A stretch of 64,000 bases of DNA from Anadara kagoshimensis (lineage: Eukaryota; Mollusca; Bivalvia; Arcoida; Arcidae): NCBI GenBank assembly GCA_021292105.1, contig CM037861.1:34688172-34752171 (forward strand), read 5' to 3'. The position numbers were made by a program, and so were the translations under genes. The notes under the pieces are model-generated. The model had not been told where the DNA came from. It made no database searches and worked only from the letters and a program-made list of their open reading frames with translations. Shown here piece after piece: positions 14,101 through 29,100 of the stretch. Numbering within the stretch: position 1 is the first letter of the stretch; every line of letters starts with the position of its first letter.

Positions 14101-17100
14101 TTAATATTCACACATTGGACCAATATTAAGGATTCATGTAGGAAATAGTTCAATCCGAATAAATGCATGTATGGAACCATCAAGGATGGTCAAAGTTACT
14201 TCCATCGTCATGGAGACCCTAATATTAAACAAGAGGTCCATGAGCCTTAATGCTCACATGCAGCTGAGTACATATCTCATGCAGAGGTTCAATGGTCATT
14301 GACATTAATTAAAGAGAATGTCCAAATAAATTTTCAGCAGTAAGGGCCAATTATATGTAAGGATTTTTTGCAAATTTATTATAACATAACTAGTCATAAG
14401 AGTGCTACATATAATACATCTGAAATCTAGCTACAATATATTGTTTATAAACAACTAAAAAGGTAAAGAAAAATTTGAACCCATGACCTTAATCTAAATA
14501 TCGCAATGAATATTAGGTCAATACCTACAATTTAGAAGCCTATACAAAAAGTTTATTGTTTTTGAGATAATTAACCATGTCAGTATTTGTTTGCATCAGT
14601 GACCTTGACTTTTAAACTCATGTCCTTCATTCATATATCAAAATGATCGTTAGGCCAATACCTACAATATTTTAACATATATGCCTGTACAAAAAGTTTA
14701 TAGTTTTTAAGACAATTAATCATTTCAGTATTCATTTGCATCTATAACCTTGACCATTAGACCTATGACCTACATTCATATATCAAAATGAACATTGTGT
14801 AAATGCCTATAACATTCTGATATACATGCCTATAGAGAAAGTTTATCATTTTTGAGATAATTCACCATTTCAGTATTTGTTTGCATCTATGACCTTGACC
14901 TTTGAACCTATGACCTTCGTTCATATATGGAAATGACCGTAAGGCAAATGCCTACAATATTCTAATATACATGCCTACACAAAGAGTTCAAAGTTTTTGA
15001 GATAATTAACCATTTCAGTATTCTTTTACATCTATGACCTTGACCTTTGAACTTATGACCTCTATTCATATATCAAAATGACCGTTGTGCAAATGCCTAC
15101 AGTATTCCAATACACATGATGATGATGCCCATACAAAAAGCTTATAGTTTTCAAATATATTGACAAATACATTAATTTTGCAATTTCCCCTCAAGTACCT
15201 TGCCATTATCTCATTTTGGCCCCTAAAGCTACAATATGTGCAAATCTAAAACTAGGTGCCCATAGTGTTTTACATGAAATATCTAAGTTATATCTGCAGA
15301 TGATTTTTAAAGATTTTCACAAATTTCCCCTTTATGGGCCCCAAGGGGACATAATCCTTGCATTTGTGCAAATCTGAAAACCCCTTACTTGACCATTACT
15401 GTCAAATATCATCCAATTTGGCTCTGTAGTTTTGGAGGAATTGATAAAAAATGTGAAAAGTGCACATCGGACGAAGATAGATGGCAATTGCACATCTGAG
15501 CCTTTGGCTCAGGTGAGCTAAAAAGTTTATACAAGACGGATGAAGATAGATGACAATTGTTCATCTGAGCCTTTGGCTCAGGTGAGCTAATAAGCTTCTG
15601 ATATCTTTCATGTCATAATTGAGGATATTTTTTAAATAAATTAATAACTTGAAAAAATTAACTATTATTTTATTATTATTTATATCACCAGAGTTGTGTT
15701 TTAAGAATTCGATAATTTTTGGAAGACTTTTTATTCCCGAGACCAGCATAATTTTAGTAAATCTTGTGAACAACAATTTTTTCAATCGGGTGGCCGTTAG
15801 GATCCCCGCTGACTGGGTTTGACAGGTGACCCCTCTACAAAGGTTCTGAACATGATAAAAATGTAGTTGACAGATGACCACTCTACAAAGTGATCGCTAT
15901 CCCAGATTTCACTCTAATCAATTTATAATTTTTTAAGGATGACTTCACGGAATGCTTTGAAAAACGGGAAAAGCAGTATGATAGCACAAAATTCCAAAAT
16001 TTTTGTCTTAATATGGGGAGACTCCTCACATCAGCAGGGATTGAGCTTAACTTTTCGATGAGCCATACAATGAACTGTCTCAAGAGTGATGGTTGATCTG
16101 AATATATCAGGCATATACATTTGGATTATTCTATCCCTTGCTTTACTTTTCGATATTCAACATCTGCAATTACATTGACGAATGGTTTTGCAGAAAATGT
16201 TGATCTATAGGTACTGCCAATGTCAATGACTGTATAATTTTGGCAGATTTTGATTTATTAGCAGGAACTTGTTTTGCATTACTAAAGGCTTGGGCCTGTT
16301 TGTGAGATTCAGAAATGTCATGTTTATTTACACTGTCAAGTTTATAACTAGTGCAACCCTCGGTAAATACAGATTTTTTCCTGTCGAACTCTACACAATC
16401 GGCACACTTCATTCCGTCCTGCGTATCATACAACCAAGGCCTGCCATCTTCCCATGGCTTTTTATATGCTCCAATGCGTTTGGACTTATCATACTCTTGA
16501 TAGTACTTTCGTTTTTCCGCAGGTCCTTGTTTAGCCTTTGGAGTCGATGCTCCTAAAATTTCCACATGGCAGAAAGCCGGAAGTATCATGTTATACATAA
16601 ATATCAGAAAAGGAAACGAAATGGCACCGTATTTGAATTCCGGTCGGAACACCGGTCCATTTACACTTGTTAACTATATGATACCCATTTTTCAATTTTA
16701 CTATTATTGTCGCCAGTCAGAAATATAAACAGGAAATCGGTAAACGGATCGGAATGTCAAATACACCGAACTGAAAATTCTAATCGCCACCTGGCAGCCC
16801 TGGGCGACCTATGTATGATACATTTATCGCCCAGAGCGAAAACTGGGCGCCCGTTAATCTCAATCCCTGATCGGGAGGGTTGGCAGGTATGATAAAACCA
16901 TTAAAAGTTAATTACTGCTAAAAATAGCTAACATCTGGGTCAAGAAGACGATCTCAACCAATCAGATTTCAGATTATAATAAATACAAGGAAAAAAATCT
17001 GTTGACCGGGAGGGGGGATCCGCGTGACGTCATCAACATAATCTATCCTCAAATACAACAAAATGCAGCGTTCTCTTTTCAATCACGTATCAATTTCTTA

Positions 17101-20100
17101 CTAAATCAATATTACTCAATAAATAAACCCCATTTACATGACAATTTACCCATCAAATCCATAGAATACACAATTTATTGAAATTTGAATTATCTCCCTT
17201 TATTCAAACTTCGACCTACATACGAGAGAGAGTTGATTTTCTGTAACGGAAGAATATTCGGGTTGAGAAATCTGCATGTAACAGCTACATTCGAGAATGA
17301 TCAAGATCATTCGCGAATAAAAACTACATAATTTAACGCAAAAAAAAACCAACCATGTAACCTATTTTTCGCCCAATTTTCATGAAAAACATAATTTTAA
17401 TGTTCCCAGGTATCCTGAATCCAAATATCAATCAAAATTTGCCTGCACCTTTTGGTTTCAGAGAAGAAGATTTTTTTGTCTTTTGGCTATTTTTAGTTAC
17501 GGCAGCCATATTGTTGGGCCTGGCTAAACCCCGAACATAATTTTGAAAGCCTGTTACCCAGGCATGATATTCATCAAGTTTCATCAAATTTGGCTCAGTA
17601 GTTTGGGAGGACAAAATTTTTGAAAAATTGTCAACGGACGATGACGGCGGTGTACACCAAGTGATGGACCTTCGGTATAGGTGAGCTAAAAAATTAGGTC
17701 ATGCAATTGACCCTTGACCCCCTATTGAAGATCATTACAAGATTATCTCAAAACTGAAAACCCTACGTTAAATCTGTTCAATAATCAAGTTATAACAATT
17801 TGAGCTATTTTATGGATTTTTCAAAATTAAACATAAAAACGCCTATTCCATTTTTTGCCTGAATTTAACTAAATGAATAAATTACAGAATTGAGACCCTA
17901 GAGAAGCCTAATTTCAAATCAGATTTTTTCTCCAATTGTAGCTTTCAGAGAAGATTTTTGAACATTTTTGCGCCCCTGGGTCACCTTTACCTAATTTTGG
18001 TAGCCAAGGCAATGCCACGAACAAATCTGAATTGCACCAGCCCATGGATATATTTGACCATGTTTCATTGAAATCTGTCCATTAGTAAAAGAGGAGAAGT
18101 CGAAAATAGTTTTTTTTTCAGAAGCAGTGAAATTTTGTTTACATTTTAATTGATCTTGAAGTCCTTTTAACCAGGTCTTGGATAAGCAAGTGCCATGTGT
18201 ATGATCAAGAACACAATATAAAAACATAACGTTATGGGATGCATTCACCAAAATTAAGTCACATTGAAACAATCAGAATATGGAGTCAATTCATTCACCG
18301 TGTAAATCAAAAACCTTCAGGGTACAAAGACCTAAAAGGTCTAAGCAATTCTTGGTCTGTAAAAACAATAATCTCAACCCTCAGATATCTATGTCTAAAC
18401 TACACAACAGGGGAAGATTCTATCATTGCATATTGTATATATGTTATATCTGTAGCACAATAACACAAATTTACTTGCTTCAACAAAGACATCATTGTTC
18501 TAAATCAATCTACTTTACTATCAAAACCCATGATGAATGTGACATCAAACTAGGCATTCTGTTGGTATATAGTCTAGAAATACTTTACCTTGGTGGTTTC
18601 CCTTCTAATCGCCTTCGACCTTCCATCTGCATTTGAACTTTGACCAAATCTGTTGGACTAGCAAAAAACTGGCCTGCAGCACCTGCTACAAGTCCTCCTA
18701 TTGACGCCTTCCTATAGGATAATAAAAATATTCTTGATCTTTAATACTGTTACTAAAAATGAATTATAATAAATTGATGAATGCAATGTTAATCAAACAG
18801 GTTATTTTAAAGTATGTATTATAAATCCATTTATCTTTCAATGATAAAAGCAAAAGTAATATATAAGATTAAATAAAATATATGTCAGTCATCAAGGATA
18901 TATTGTACAGGGTGATCTTATAAATATATTGTACAAGGTGATCTTATAAATATGTCAGTCATCAAGGATATATTGTACAGGGTGATCTTATAAATATATT
19001 GTACAAGGTGATCTTATAAATATGTCAGTCATCAAGGATATATTGTACAGGGTGATCTTATAAATATATTGTACAAGGTGATCTTATAAATATGTCAGTC
19101 ATCAAGGATATATTGTACAGGGTGATCTTATACATATGTCAGTCATGGAGGATATATTGTACAGGGTGATCTTATAAACATGTCAGTCATTGAGGATACA
19201 TGTATATTGTACAGGGTGATCTTATAAATATGTCAGTCATCGAGGATATATTGTACAGGGTGATCTTATAAATATGTCAGTCATTGAGGATATATTGTAC
19301 AGGGTGATCTTATAAATATGTCAGTCATCGAGGATATATTGTACAGGGTGATCTTATAAATATGTCATTAAGGATATATTGTACAGGGTGATCTTATAAA
19401 TATTTCAGTCATCGAGGATATATTGTACAGGGTGATCTTATAAATATATTGTACAAGGTGATTTTATAAATATGTCAGTCATCAAGCATATTTTGTACAG
19501 GGTGATCTTATAAATATGTCAGTCATTTATGCATTAGTTACTTATGCAGAGGGCATTGCATATACTTAACATCGAGGGACATACAAACATTGATAGACCC
19601 CACTTCTATATCCCTTCCAAGTTGCCAACTTCGTAAGAGTGGGGAATAAAAGCACAGTTTCTTTTTAAATGCAACAACACAAATCTATATAAATATTAAA
19701 TACAATATCCAATGTATAGTTATAACTGTCATTTCACAATTCGTAACATTCAATACCGAATATGGACCGCTCGGTTGTGTATGGACCGGTCCATACACCG
19801 TGTATGGACCGTTCAGTCTTGTACACTGTATTATTTTCATCATTTTTTCAGCTTTCGACCAATCAAATAAATTAATACAGATGTGATATGCAATAACAAG
19901 AATATATATTGTACAGGGTGATCTTATAAATATGTCAGTCATCGAGGATATATTGTACAGGGTGATCTTATAAATATGTCAGTCATTGAGGATATATTGT
20001 ACAGGGTGATCTTATAAATATTTTAGTCATCGAGGATATATTGTACAGGGTGATCTTATAAATATATTGTACAAGGTGATTTTATAAATATGTCAGTCAT

Positions 20101-23100
20101 CAAGGATTTATTGTACAGGGTGATCTTATAAATATGTCAGTTATTGAAGATATATTGTACAGGGTGATCTTATAAATATGTCAGTCATCGAGGATATATT
20201 GTACAGGGTGATCTTATAAATATGTCAGTCATTGTGGATATATTGTACAGGGTGATCTTATAAATATGTCAGTCATTGTGGATATATTGTACAGGGTGAT
20301 CTTATAAATATGTCAGTCATTGAAGATATATTGTACAGGGTGATCTTATAAATATGTCAGTCATTGAAGATATATTGTACAGGGTGATCTTATAAATATG
20401 TCAGTCATTGAAGATATATTGTACAGGGTGATCTTATAAATATGTCAGTCATTGAAGATATATTGTACAGGGTGATCTTATAAATATGTCAGTCATTGTG
20501 GATATATTGTACAGGGTGATCTTATAAACATGTCAGTCGTCAAGGATATATTGTAAGGGGTGATCTTATAAACATATCAGTCATCAAGGATATATTGCAC
20601 AGGGTGATCTTATAAATATATTGTACAAGGTGATTTTATAAATATGTCAGTCATTGAGGATATATTGTACAGGGTGATCTTATAAACATGTCAGTCGTCA
20701 AGGATATATTGTAAGGGGTGATCTTATAAACATATCGTTCATCAAGGATATATTGTACAGGGTGATCTTATAAACATGTCAGTCATCGACGATATATGGA
20801 AAGGGTGATCTTATAACCTTTACTTTTACACTTTATGGGACTATTGAACAGAACATTTCTTCATCCGTGCAAATATGTGAACTCTTTTTCCAAGTATAAT
20901 AATAATCACCGGTAATACCTAGTGCTATCAAAGCGAGTATACATGACAGGTGATACAAAGTAGTTTATTGTTCTAAGTAAGGTAATAATTACTAACCACA
21001 TAGGAAAGGTACCATCTGGATTTTTGCCTAATATCTTATCTCTTATCACTTCATAAAAAGACATTCTACAACCAGTATATACTGAAAAACAATAATAATA
21101 AAAACAAGAAGTAAGATTCCTCCTATCATGCTCATATCAGACAAGAAATCCCCACGTTTTAACAGGGTAAGAATTTTGTAAGACAATCTACATGGGCTAT
21201 AATGACGTAATATCATTTTGATTATGACGTCAAAAATTTAATTGTGAAGTCATTGGTGGCTAAATGCAAACAATGTACTTTTTTGCATAGTTAAGGCATA
21301 ATTTTTACTATAAAATCTTTACAAAACAGGCATATATTGGATATGGGATAAAACAAGAGGCACATGGGCCTTAACGTTCACCTGGGGGTGTGTACATATC
21401 TCATGCTCTGGTTCAATGGTCCATAAATAAATAAATAAATCAATAAGAATGTATAAATTCTCGACAGTTAGGGCCAATATGTTAAATTTTGCTAATTAAT
21501 TGTAACTTGTTCTGAGAATACTACATCTAAAATATCTAAAGTCTAGCTGCAGTATTTTATTCATAAACAGCTAAAATATATTAAAACCAGAGGCTCAGTG
21601 TGGCTGAGCCTGTATCGCTCACCTGACTAAAATGCTTTTAAAGCAAATTTGTATTCCAGTGATGAACAAATGCACTGTTTATATCACAGAATGGCTAAGG
21701 AAATCACTGTAGAACTATATGTACCATTCAGTTTTTTCAATCTGATTAAAATCACATCTCTAACTTGCTCTTCCCATAAGGTCCAATGTGAAACAATGTT
21801 CTCCGCTGGCAGCCATGTTTTATGGCAGATCAGAAACATTTTGGCAATCTATGTAAAGGACCTTCTATACATTATTCCTGTAAAGTTTGGTTCAATTTGC
21901 TTCAGTCATTTCTGAGGACATAGTCAAAAATGTGTTTTTCCCATAGGGTCCAATGTTAAACTATCTTCTGCCCTGGCGGCCATGTTTTTTAGCGGATCAG
22001 AAAAATTTTTGGCAATCTAAGTAAAAGACCTTCTATACATCATTCCTGTAAAGTTTGGTTCAATTTGCTTCACTAGCTTCAGAGGAGATAGCATATATAT
22101 GCTTTACCCATAGGGTCCAATGTTAAACTATCTTCTGCGCTGGCGGCCATGTTTGTTTGTGGATCAGAAAAATTTTGGCAATATAAGTAAGGGACCTTCT
22201 ATACATCATTTCTGTAAAGTTTGGTTTAATTCCCTTCAGTCATTTCTGAGGAGATAGCATATATATGCTTTTCCCATAGGGTCCAATGTTAAACTATCTT
22301 CTGCGCTGGCGGCCATGTTTTTTGGCGGATCAGAAAAATTTTGGCAATCTAAGTAAAGGACCTTCTATACATCATTCCTGTAAAGTTTGGTTCAATTTGC
22401 TTCACTAGCTTCAGAGGAGATAGCATATATATGCTTTTCCCATAGGGTCCAATGTTAAACTATCTTCTGCGCTGGCGGCCATGTTTTTTTGTGGATCAAA
22501 AATTTTGGCAATATAAGTAAAGGACCTTCTAAACATCATTTCTGTAAAGTTTGGTTAAATTCCCTTCAGTCATTTCTGAGGAGATAGCCATAAATTCGTT
22601 TTTCCCATAGGGTCCAATGTTAAACTATCTTCTGCCCTGGCGGCCATGTTTTTTGGCGGATCAGAAAAATTTTGGCAATCTAAGTAAAGGACCTTCTATA
22701 CATCATTCCTGTAAAGTTTGGTTCAATTTGCTTCACTAGCTTCAGAGGAGATAGCATATATATGCTTTTCCCATAGGGTCCAATGTTAAACTATCTTCTG
22801 CGCTGGCGGCCATGTTTTTTGGCGGATCAGAAAAATTTTGGCAATCTAAGTAAAGGACCTTCTATACATCATTCCTGTAAAGTTTGGTTCAATTTGCTTC
22901 ACTAGCTTCAGAGGAGATAGCATATATATGCTTTTCCCATAGGGTCCAATGTTAAACTATCTTCTGCGCTGGCGGCCATGTTTTTTTGTGGATCAGAAAA
23001 ATTTTGGCAATATAAGTAAAGGACCTTCTAAACATCATTTCTGTAAAGTTTGGTTAAATTCCCTTCAGTCATTTCTGAGGAGATAGCCATAAATTCGTTT

Positions 23101-26100
23101 TTACCATAGGGTCCAATGTTAAACTATCTTCTGCCCTGGCGGCCATGTTTTTTGGCGGATCCTAAAAATTTTGGCAATCTAAGTAAAGGACCTTCTATAC
23201 ATCATTCCTGTAAAGTTTGGTTCAATTTGCTTCACTAGCTTCAGAGGAGATAGCATATATATGCTTTTCCCATAGGGTCCAATGTTAAACTAATTTCTGC
23301 GCTGGCGGCATTGTTTTTTGGCGGATCAGAAAAATTTTGGCAATCTAAGTAAAGGACCTTCTATACATCATTTCTGTAAAGTTTGGTTAAATTCCCTTCA
23401 GTCATTTCTGAGGAGATAGCCAAAAATTCGTTTTTCCCATAGGGTTCAATGTTAAACTATCTTCTGCCCTGGCAGCCATGTTTTTTGGCGGATCCTAAAA
23501 ATTTTGGCAATCTAAGTAAAGGACCTTCCATACATCATTCCTGTAAAGTTTGGTTAAAATTGGTTCAGGGGTTTCAGAGGAGATAGCTAAAATGTGAAAA
23601 GTTTACAGACGGACTGACTGACTGACAGACTGACGGACAGACTGACGGACGGACGGACGGACGACGGACGCCGAGTGATGGCAAAAGCTCACATGGCCTT
23701 TAGGCCAGGTGAGCTAAAAAGTACAAACATAAAAAATTAGGTCATTTAGTATTTGTTTGCATCTGTGACCAAGACCTTTATTAATATATGAAAATGATAA
23801 TTGGGATCATATATAATCATTTTAGTATTCAATTGCATCTGTGACTTTTTACCCTTGAACCAATAACCCTTATTCATCTATATCAAAATGATCATTATGT
23901 CAAAACCTACAATATTCTAATTTACATGCCTAAACAAAAGTTAAAAGTTTTCAAGATAATTAACCATTTCAGTATTCATTTGTTTTTGTGACCTTGAACT
24001 TCGAACCCAAGACCTTTATTATTATATCGAAATGATCATTAGGCCAATATCTAGAATATTCTAATATACATGCCTATATAAAATGTTTATAAGTTTTCTA
24101 AAAACAAGAAGTCAGATTTCTCCCATCATGCCCATATCGGACAACCAATGTCCTTCATCAATATTTCAAAATGGTCATTATGCCAATACTTACAATATTC
24201 TAATATACATGCCCATACAAAAAGTTTATAGCTTTCCAGATAATTAACCATTCAAGTATTCATTTGCATCTGTGACCTTGACATCTGAACCTATTACCTT
24301 CATTTATATATCGAAATGATCGTTAGGCCAATACCTACAATATTCTAAAAAGTTTATAGTTTTTGAGATAATTAACCATTTTCGGTATTTGTTTGCATCT
24401 GTGACCTTAACTTTTTAACGAATGACCAATAATATATCAAAATGACCGTTGTGCTATTGCAAGCAATATTCTGATATACATACCTATACAAAAAGTTTAT
24501 AGGTTTCGAAATAAAAAACCATTTCAGTATTCATTTACATCTGTGTGACCTTGACTTTTGAACCCATGACCTTTTTTCATATCAACATGATTGTTGGGCC
24601 CAATACCTACAATATTTAATATAAATTCCTATACAAATAGTTTTCTAGATTATTAATCATTTTCGTATTTGTTTTTATCTGTGACATTGACCTTTGAACC
24701 CATGACCTTCATTCATAAATCAAAATGACCGTCATTCCAATACCTAGAACATTTTAATATTATAAAAACCTATAAAAAAAGATAATAGTTTTGCAGACAA
24801 TTAAACATTTTGGTATAATTGTGCACCTATGACCTTGACCTTTGAAGCCATGACCTTGATCTGTGTATCATGATGATTGCCATGTCAATACCTACAAGAG
24901 GCCCATGGGCCTGATACGCTCACCTGATAACTAATGGCTAGCTGATAGATTTAAAGAAAACATGAATACTAAACCCCAATGACTTTTTTCTTTACATCAT
25001 AATGACCGCTGTATCAATACTACAACATTCTATTATACATGCCTATACAAAAAAGTTTATAGTTTTCGAGATCATTAACCATTTCGGTATTGTTTCGCAT
25101 CTGTGACCTTGACCTTTGAACCCATGAACTTTTCCTATACATCAAAATGATCGTTGTATCGATACCTACAACATTCTAATATACATGCCTATACTAAAAA
25201 TTTTATAGTTTTCGAGATAATTAACCATTTCAGTATTGTTTTGCATCTGTGACCTTGACCTTTGAACCCATAACCTTTTTCTATACATCAAAATGATCGT
25301 TGTATCAATACCTACAATATTCTAATATACATGTCTATACAAAAAGTTTATAGTTTTTGAGATAATTAACCATTTCAGTATTCTTTCGCATTTGTGACCT
25401 TGACCTTTGAACCCATGACATTAATCTATATATCAAAATGATAGTTAAATCAAAACCTACAATATTCGAATATACATGTCTATACAAAAAGTTTATAGTT
25501 TTTGAGATAATTAACCATTTGATTTCAGTATTCTTTCGCATCTGTGACCTTGACCTTTGAACCCATGACCTTTATCTATATATCAATTCCTTCAATATTG
25601 TTATATACATGTCTATACAAAAAGTTTATAGTTTTCGAGATAATTAACCATTTCGGTATTGTTTTGCATGTGACCTTGACTTTTGAACCCATGACCTTTA
25701 TTAATATATCAAAATGACCATTGTGCCATTACCTACAATATTCTAATATGTATGCCTATACCAAAAGTTTAGTTTTGCAGATAATCAACTAAAACGGTAA
25801 TAGTTGTGCATCTTTGACCTTGACCTTTGAACCCATGACCTTGATCTATGTATCAAAATGATTGTCATGTCAATACCTACAATTAACTGAAACTCCCATG
25901 CCATTATCACCTGAAATGTTTAAAAAATAGCATTTTTTATCAAAGGTCAAAAACAGGGACATGACCTTGAGATTTGACCTTGAAATCTTTTGGAAGAAAA
26001 TAGCAAGACAAGATCAACAGTGAAAACTCCATACAATTATCTTCAGCCGTTATTGAGTTATAACAATAAATGTCTCATTTTCAAAATTACATAATTTTAC

Positions 26101-29100
26101 ACAAAAACGCTTAACCTATTTTTCGTTCAATTTTCATGAAAAACACTATTTTAATGTTCCCAGGTATGCTGAATCCAAATATCCAATCAAAATTTGCCTG
26201 CACCTTTTGGTTTCAGAGAAGAAGATTTTTTTGTCTTTTTGCTATTTTTAGTAACGGCGGCCATCTTGTTGGGCGTGGCCAAACCCCGAACAAAATTTTG
26301 AAAGGCTGTTACCCAGGCATGATAATCACCAAGTTTCATCAAATTTGGCCCAGTAGTTTTGGAGGAGAAGATTAAAATGTAAAGTTTACACACGACGACG
26401 CACGGTGATAGATAGCTCATCTGAGCCTTTGGCTCAGGTGAGCTAAAAATTGATAGTTTTCTAGATATATTGACAAATATAGTTATTTTAATAATTCCCT
26501 ATTAGGTGCCTCGCTATATCTAGACAAATATAGTTATTTTAATAATTCCCATATTAGGTGCCTCGCTATCTCCCCATTTTAAACCCTACAGCTATGATTT
26601 GTGGAAATTTGAAACTAGATGTTCTAAGTATGTTATCAAAGATATATATTAGCTATATCTCCTGCATCTTCAGAAAAGAAGATTTTTTAAGATTTTCATT
26701 ATTTCTCCCCTTATGGGGACACAAGGGATCATAACTCTTTCATTTGTGCAAATCTTAAAGGTTTTTACCTAGACATGATGATTGCCAAACATGCATTAAT
26801 TTCCAGCAAAATTACTATTTTTTACATTTTTGCACTGTTTGCTTATAATTCAATTTCGTGGTCTGACTTAGGGTTGATGATGGTTTTTTAATACACAAGT
26901 CTTTCCTCAGCCAAATACACTTTAGTTTCCACTACTTTTGATGTCATACACAATATCAATAAGGGATGTTCCTACCTAGATCAGTTGTAGATCTAGGAAG
27001 CCAGATAGCCACAATTACTTTCATTTACATGTGATCTGTCAAACAGACCTCATTAAGCTTTAACAATTATCATATTGTATTATACATATGCATTGTACTT
27101 ACTAACATGTCTGTACAAAGCTGGTGACAGTCCTTGAAATATTTTCAAAACCCCTTCATTACGAACTAAAATTATATATCAATAAAATACATAAAAACAA
27201 CAAGAAGCTTTTGACAGAAGTATTTTATACAAAAGTGTAATCCCAGACCAAAAATCCTCTATTCAGAGGTCCAACATGTTTTCATAAAAACCAGTTTGGC
27301 TACTAGGCCCAATTGATGGGCTAAAATTATTATGTATGTGCTGTGTATCCTAAAGTTTTAATTGCCAAATTTTGACATCTTTTAAAATCAAAATCTGCGA
27401 AATAATCTCAAGTGAACCATTTGAAACAATGTAAAACAAGAGGCCCATTGGCCTGATACACTCACCTGGTGAATAAAGCTAGTTGATACATTACAAGAAA
27501 ACATAAATTTTGAAACCCCAATGTCAAAATCTAGACATTTGATACCATGACTTTTTTCTTTACATCAAAATGATCGTTGTATCAATACCTACAACATTCT
27601 TATATACATCCCTATACAAAAAGTTAATAGTTTTTCAGATAATTGCCCATTTCAGTATTCTTTCACACCTGTGACATTGACCTTTTAATCACTGACTTTA
27701 ATCCTATTCATCAATACCAACTATCTTCTAATGCCTATACAAAAAGTTTATAGTTTACAAGATAATTAACCATTTTGGTATGATTTGCATCTTTGACCTT
27801 CATCTTTGAAATGTAACTTATAGGTTAAGACCATGTAGAAGCCAAATATCACATCAGATTTTGCCCCCAATGAAAGGTTCTGGAGAAGTTTTTTTTTAAG
27901 TTTTTCTTTTCTTTTTTTAGTAACAGCAGCCATCTTGGATATCCGATTGCCATTATTTGAACAAACTATATTTAGACTCTTACAAGGACCTTCCAAAGCA
28001 AATTTTGGTTTCAATTGGCACTGTAGTTTCAGAGTTTTTGCTGTTGACATACACATACACATGCATCATGTCAATAGCTCAAATGGCTGCAGCTAGTTGA
28101 GCTAAAAACAGAAAACAAATACCTGAACTAAATTTTAAAGAGATGTATACGGAAGCAATTAAGTCACTTAAGAGTTATATCTTACCTATTCCAGCAGCAG
28201 TACCAATCATACCCATTCTTTTACCAAATGTGGCACCGCCCTCACCTTGTATCTGTAATCTAGTCTTTGTCAGGTCTAAAGGATAAGTCACTAAAATACA
28301 AAACAAGAGCTCCAATTAGGCCTGTATTGCTAACATGGAACATCTTTATACCTGTAATACATATTAAACCTCATAAGTTTTAGTTTCTACTAAAAACCAT
28401 AATTGTAACTACTCTGTGCCATATAATCATATATAAGCCCAGAGCTCGATGCTAAATGTTATATAAATTTTCTACCCGAAACAAGAATAATTTCTCTATT
28501 TTTGTTGCCATTGATACTTTACATGACAAGTATAAGGAATGACTTCACCCATTACTATTCTGAAAAATCTTTAAACAAAGCGCCACTTAGCCGGGCAAAT
28601 AAACGCCATCAATGTTTATAATGTAAGCAAGAAAAATTAAAGAGGAATTGAGGGATGGGATGCATCTCCGGGTTGTATTTCCATGTGCCCTTCATAGACC
28701 ATCTGTTTTCCCCCATGCTTTCTTCCCTATTCCCACAATTTTAACAATTTTCTGTCTGGTGACAGCAGCACCCATGCCATTACTCCCCGAGATGTCTCTG
28801 TTTGTAATAAAAACAAATTGTTGCGTTGTCTACATTAAGTTTATTTTGATACTCAAAGGGCAATAACTCCTGTAAAATTTTATGCAACATCTTCATTTTG
28901 TGATATGCACATCTTCATATGATCCCAATTACACATGCCAAATTTGAAAACAATCGGTGAAAACTGTGGGACTAGTTAAACCCACAAGCCGTATGGACGG
29001 ATGGACAGACAACACATACCATAATACATCCTGTATTTGGTTTTTTTATTATGCAAATTTGCTATACTGCAAAGACTTTACTAGGATTTTCATTAGATGG

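Noticed and set aside
24897-26450. A second clean empty site from the nested element
   Set aside because: The host element on the right does not rejoin precisely with the left part in comparison with other copies, so the junction cannot be used.
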